From: Spirochaeta thermophila DSM 6578
GTDB lineage: Bacteria; Spirochaetota; Spirochaetia; Winmispirales; Winmispiraceae
DNA length: 64,000 nucleotides
Assembly (NCBI RefSeq): GCF_000184345.1
Contig: NC_017583.1
Location: forward strand, 310,001-374,000
Direction: 5' to 3'
Notes under the pieces: generated by a model
What the model saw: the letters and a program-made list of their open reading frames with translations, nothing else
Told to the model about the DNA's origin: nothing
Databases searched by the model: none
Made by a program: the position numbers and the translations under genes
In this document: in pieces, positions 61,948 to 64,000 of the stretch
Layout: every line of letters begins with the position of its first letter
Numbering within the stretch: the first letter of the stretch is position 1

Positions 61948-63278
61948 CAGAGAAGCCCCAGTTTTTTCATCTTGTTGTAGAGGGTCTTCCGGTGGATACC
62001 CAGGAGCTCGGCCGCCTTCTGCTTCTTCCCCCCGGCCTTCTCGAGCGCCTTGAGGATGATCTCCCGGGAAAGGTGGTCCATGGCCGTGGAGAGATCCCCC
62101 TCCGGTACGGGTTCCAGGGATACGGCTTCCCGGTACTGAGGAGGCAGGTCGTCCATGGTGAGACGTGCGCCCTCGGTGAAGATGACGGCCCGTTCTATGG
62201 TGTTCTTGAGTTCCCGGACGTTCCCGGGCCATGAGTGGGAGAGGAAGAGTCGTTCCACCTCGGGAGAGAGCCCTTCCACCCTCTTTCCGTAGAGTTTCGA
62301 GAAGTAGTCGATGTAGTAACGGGTGAGGGGCAGGATATCCTCCTTCCTGTCCCTGAGAGGGGGGATGTGTATGGTGATCACCGAGAGCCTATAGTAGAGA
62401 TCCTCCCTGAAGCGATGATCTTCGATGAGTCCGGGCAGGTACTGGTGGGTGGCCGCGATGATACGTACGTCTGCATAGAGGATCTCCGATCCACCGAGGC
62501 GCTGGAACTCCTTTTCCTGGAGGACGCGCAGGAGCTTCGCCTGGGTGCCCAGGTGCATGTCCCCTATCTCGTCGAAGAAGATGGTGCCTCCCTGGGCCTG
62601 CTCGAACTTTCCCTTGTGCTGGGCCACCGCTCCGGTGAAGGCGCCCTTCTCGTAGCCGAAGAGTTCGGATTCGAGGAGGGTCTCGGGGATGGCGGCGCAG
62701 TTGAGCTTGAGGAAGGGGCCACGGGCCCGCTCGCTTCTGTGATGGAGGGCATGGGCCACGAGTTCCTTGCCCGTGCCGCTCTCTCCGGTGATGAGGACCG
62801 GGGCGTCGGTGGGAGCCACCTTTTCTATGGTGGCGAGGATGTCCTGCATGGCCGTGCTCTGGTGGATGAGCGGCAGCGAGGGGCCCTGGGGTGCCCGTGC
62901 CGCACGGGCGGCGGCGATCTGCGCCACTTCACGGGACAGGCGTCTGAGGTCGAGGGGTTTTTCGTAGAAGTTGATGGCTCCGTACTTCATGGAGCGCACG
63001 ATGTTCTCGACCGACACATAGGCGGAGATCATGATCACAGGGGTGGACGAGTGGGAGGTCTTGAGTTCCCGCAGGAGGGTGATGCCGTCCTTTTCCGGCA
63101 TCCTGATGTCCATGAGGATGAGATCCACATGGAGGTGTGAGAGGATCCGTCGTACGTCTTCGGCCCGCTGGGCGGTGTAGGTCTCGTACCCGAGGGCGGA
63201 GAAGTACTCGCTGAGCGATTCACAGAGGGCAGCCTCGTCGTCCACGATGAGGAGCGAGAATCGTTTCTGTTCTCCCAT
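61947..63278 (-). CDS. Sigma-54-dependent response regulator (NtrC family)
   Basis: A 443 aa activator: receiver 1-120 (LLIVDDEAAL, phospho-Asp in LILMDIRMPEKDG, EKPLD), AAA+ about 135-375 with GESGTGKELVA, IFFDEIGDM and intact GAFTGA, and a C-terminal Fis helix-turn-helix GGKKQKAAELLGIHRKTLYNKMKK. The frame extends up to 63467, but the receiver begins at 63278, where TGCTATACT lies seven bases upstream with no ribosome site. It should activate the sigma-54 promoter of the divergent xylF-like gene. First gene of the operon with the ABC-kinase and lnt. Confidence 0.95.
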   Translation of the reverse strand: MGEQKRFSLLIVDDEAALCESLSEYFSALGYETYTAQRAEDVRRILSHLHVDLILMDIRMPEKDGITLLRELKTSHSSTPVIMISAYVSVENIVRSMKYGAINFYEKPLDLRRLSREVAQIAAARAARAPQGPSLPLIHQSTAMQDILATIEKVAPTDAPVLITGESGTGKELVAHALHHRSERARGPFLKLNCAAIPETLLESELFGYEKGAFTGAVAQHKGKFEQAQGGTIFFDEIGDMHLGTQAKLLRVLQEKEFQRLGGSEILYADVRIIAATHQYLPGLIEDHRFREDLYYRLSVITIHIPPLRDRKEDILPLTRYYIDYFSKLYGKRVEGLSPEVERLFLSHSWPGNVRELKNTIERAVIFTEGARLTMDDLPPQYREAVSLEPVPEGDLSTAMDHLSREIILKALEKAGGKKQKAAELLGIHRKTLYNKMKKLGLL

Positions 63279-63285
63279 TACGAAG

Positions 63286-63294
63286 AGTATAGCA
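63286..63294 (-). promoter_or_regulatory. Extended -10, leaderless-type promoter of the regulator operon
   Basis: Minus strand TGCTATACT (TG-n-TATACT), ending seven bases before the initiator ATG. The -35 is poor, as is usual for extended -10 promoters. Confidence 0.6.
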
Positions 63295-63345
63295 CAGAAT
63301 GGGATTTTGTGGAGATTCTTCGAGTGCAGCCCGGAATGTGTCGAT

Positions 63346-63385
63346 TCGTGCACGATCGGGGAGGAAGATGTGGCGAATGGTGCAC
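63346..63385. promoter_or_regulatory. Candidate paired upstream activator sites (GTGCAC)
   Basis: TCGTGCACGA (63346-63355) is a perfect 10 bp palindrome. A second GTGCAC lies at 63380-63385. Their centres are 32 bp apart, about three helical turns, and 83-115 bp upstream of the -12 element of the sigma-54 promoter, the normal range for NtrC-family activators. A weaker GTGCAG occurs at 63324. Confidence 0.5.
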
Positions 63386-63424
63386 ACTCCGGGACGTTGC
63401 GTGGAGTCTGAGAAGTCTCCTTTT

Positions 63425-63439
63425 GTTTACAGGGTAAAC
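63425..63439. promoter_or_regulatory. Inverted repeat operator candidate
   Basis: GTTTAC-AGG-GTAAAC, perfect 6 bp arms, 13 bp upstream of the sigma-54 -24 box. It could be a repressor site or help bend the DNA. Confidence 0.5.
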
Positions 63440-63451
63440 TTATAGTCGATG

Positions 63452-63467
63452 ATGCGCAAGATGGCAC
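63452..63467 (+). promoter_or_regulatory. Sigma-54 promoter of the xylF-like gene
   Basis: TGGCACGCCCGTTGCT, matching TGGCACG-N4-TTGCW completely, with GG and GC in the right register. Transcription should start near 63478, 38 nt before the ATG. Confidence 0.92.
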
Positions 63468-63515
63468 GCCCGTTGCTAGATGGTATACAGATACAAACTC
63501 TTTTCAGGAGGTCCT

Positions 63516-64000
63516 ATGAAGCGTATTCTACTTTCCGCGCTCATCCTTCTGTTCGCTGTGACCGGCCTCTTCGCCCAGGGGCAGGGACAGGGGGACGACA
63601 GGATCGTCATCGGGGTGTCCTTCTCCGATTTCGCGACCGAGCGCTGGCCGAACGAAGCCGCTCTGTTCACCAAGCTCGGTCAGGAGAACGGGGTACAGGT
63701 GATCGTCCAGGTGGCGAACCAGGATCCCAAGCTCCAGAACGATCAGATCGAGAACATGGTGCTCCAGGGCGCCGACGTGATCGTGGTGATCGCCCAGGAT
63801 GGTGATGCCGCCGCCACGGCTGCCGAGGCCGCGGCGCGTGAAGGCGTGCCCGTGATCGCCTACGACCGGCTCGTGAAGACCGACAAGATCGCCGCCTATC
63901 TCTCCTTCGATAACGTGGAGGTCGGTAGGGCCCAGGCCCGCGGCGTGCTCAAGGTGAAGGATCGCGGCAGGTTCGTGCTCCTCGGCGGAAGCCCCACGGA
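63516..64000 (+). CDS. xylF: XylF-like sugar-binding protein (5' part, cut by window end)
   Basis: The first 161 codons of a periplasmic sugar-binding protein of family PBP1. Signal peptide MKRILLSALILLFAVTGLFA before QGQGQ. The ligand domain has IVIGVSFSDFATERWPNEA, NQIENM-like QLQNDQ repeats, and VPVIAYDRLV, DKIAAYLSFDN, the XylF/D-xylose-binding signatures. AGGAGG lies four bases before the ATG. A consensus sigma-54 promoter and two activator-site candidates precede it. Downstream transporter genes (ATPase and permease) are expected beyond the window. Confidence 0.92.
   Translation, partial: MKRILLSALILLFAVTGLFAQGQGQGDDRIVIGVSFSDFATERWPNEAALFTKLGQENGVQVIVQVANQDPKLQNDQIENMVLQGADVIVVIAQDGDAAATAAEAAAREGVPVIAYDRLVKTDKIAAYLSFDNVEVGRAQARGVLKVKDRGRFVLLGGSPT

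Overview
The window is a 64 kb, G+C-rich bacterial chromosome segment, densely packed with genes on both strands. Its content points to a free-living, probably thermophilic, sugar-using spirochaete of the Spirochaeta/Winmispira thermophila type. This is an inference. It rests on the many LPP20-like and other lipoproteins, the outer-membrane barrel-like proteins with an omptin, the Na+-NQR genes, the XPB-type helicase pair, a XylF-like binding protein and sigma-54 promoters. There is no 16S rRNA or tRNA gene to settle it.

Layout. 0-4 kb: a peroxiredoxin and a minus-strand signalling operon (KaiC-like ATPase, atypical receiver, HisKA_2 kinase). 4.3-5.6 kb: an IS transposase. 5.9-11.5 kb: a LacI-ligand-domain/PAS/LuxR regulator, proS, a UPF0158-GNAT-like protein and an acyltransferase. 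11.6-17.5 kb: oppABCDF with a terminator between oppA and oppB. 17.4-22.5 kb: a membrane protein, a HAD hydrolase, glnA behind a sigma-54 promoter, a DUF2156 protein and a PepT peptidase. 22.5-28.9 kb: five exported proteins, mostly lipoproteins. 28.9-32.8 kb: mnmE-mnmG-rsmG, with the mnmE ribosome site inside a perfect inverted repeat. 32.8-37.8 kb: a TPR/Mrr-like protein, a degenerate-GGDEF/EAL protein, a secreted protein and an aroDE fusion. 37.8-41.1 kb: a polyamine operon (carboxyspermidine dehydrogenase, carboxyspermidine decarboxylase, agmatinase). 41.2-48 kb: an acyl-CoA ligase, a barrel-like protein, an NtrY/NtrX-like set and an omptin protease. 48-51.6 kb: the XPB-like helicase and its partner. 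51.7-57.1 kb: lipA and nqrBCDEF without nqrA. 57.1-58.4 kb: a HEPN-MNT pair and a lipoprotein. 58.5-64 kb: lnt, an unusual histidine kinase, a sigma-54 activator and, divergently, a xylF-like gene cut by the window end.

The most novel locus is at the right edge. The kinase at 60097..61947 begins with a CUT2 sugar-transporter ATPase domain (RbsA/XylG type). That domain keeps a Walker A but has lost the ABC signature and the switch histidine, and it is fused to PAS-HisKA-HATPase. It is translationally coupled to an NtrC-type regulator with intact GAFTGA. Divergently lies a sugar-binding-protein gene behind a 16/16 sigma-54 promoter, with two GTGCAC half-palindromes spaced by three helical turns. 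Together these suggest a two-component system in which a dead transporter ATPase serves as the sensor for a sugar ABC importer.

A second window-wide signal is that about ten start codons lack a Shine-Dalgarno sequence and have a -10-like hexamer exactly 6-7 nt upstream. This suggests frequent leaderless transcripts.
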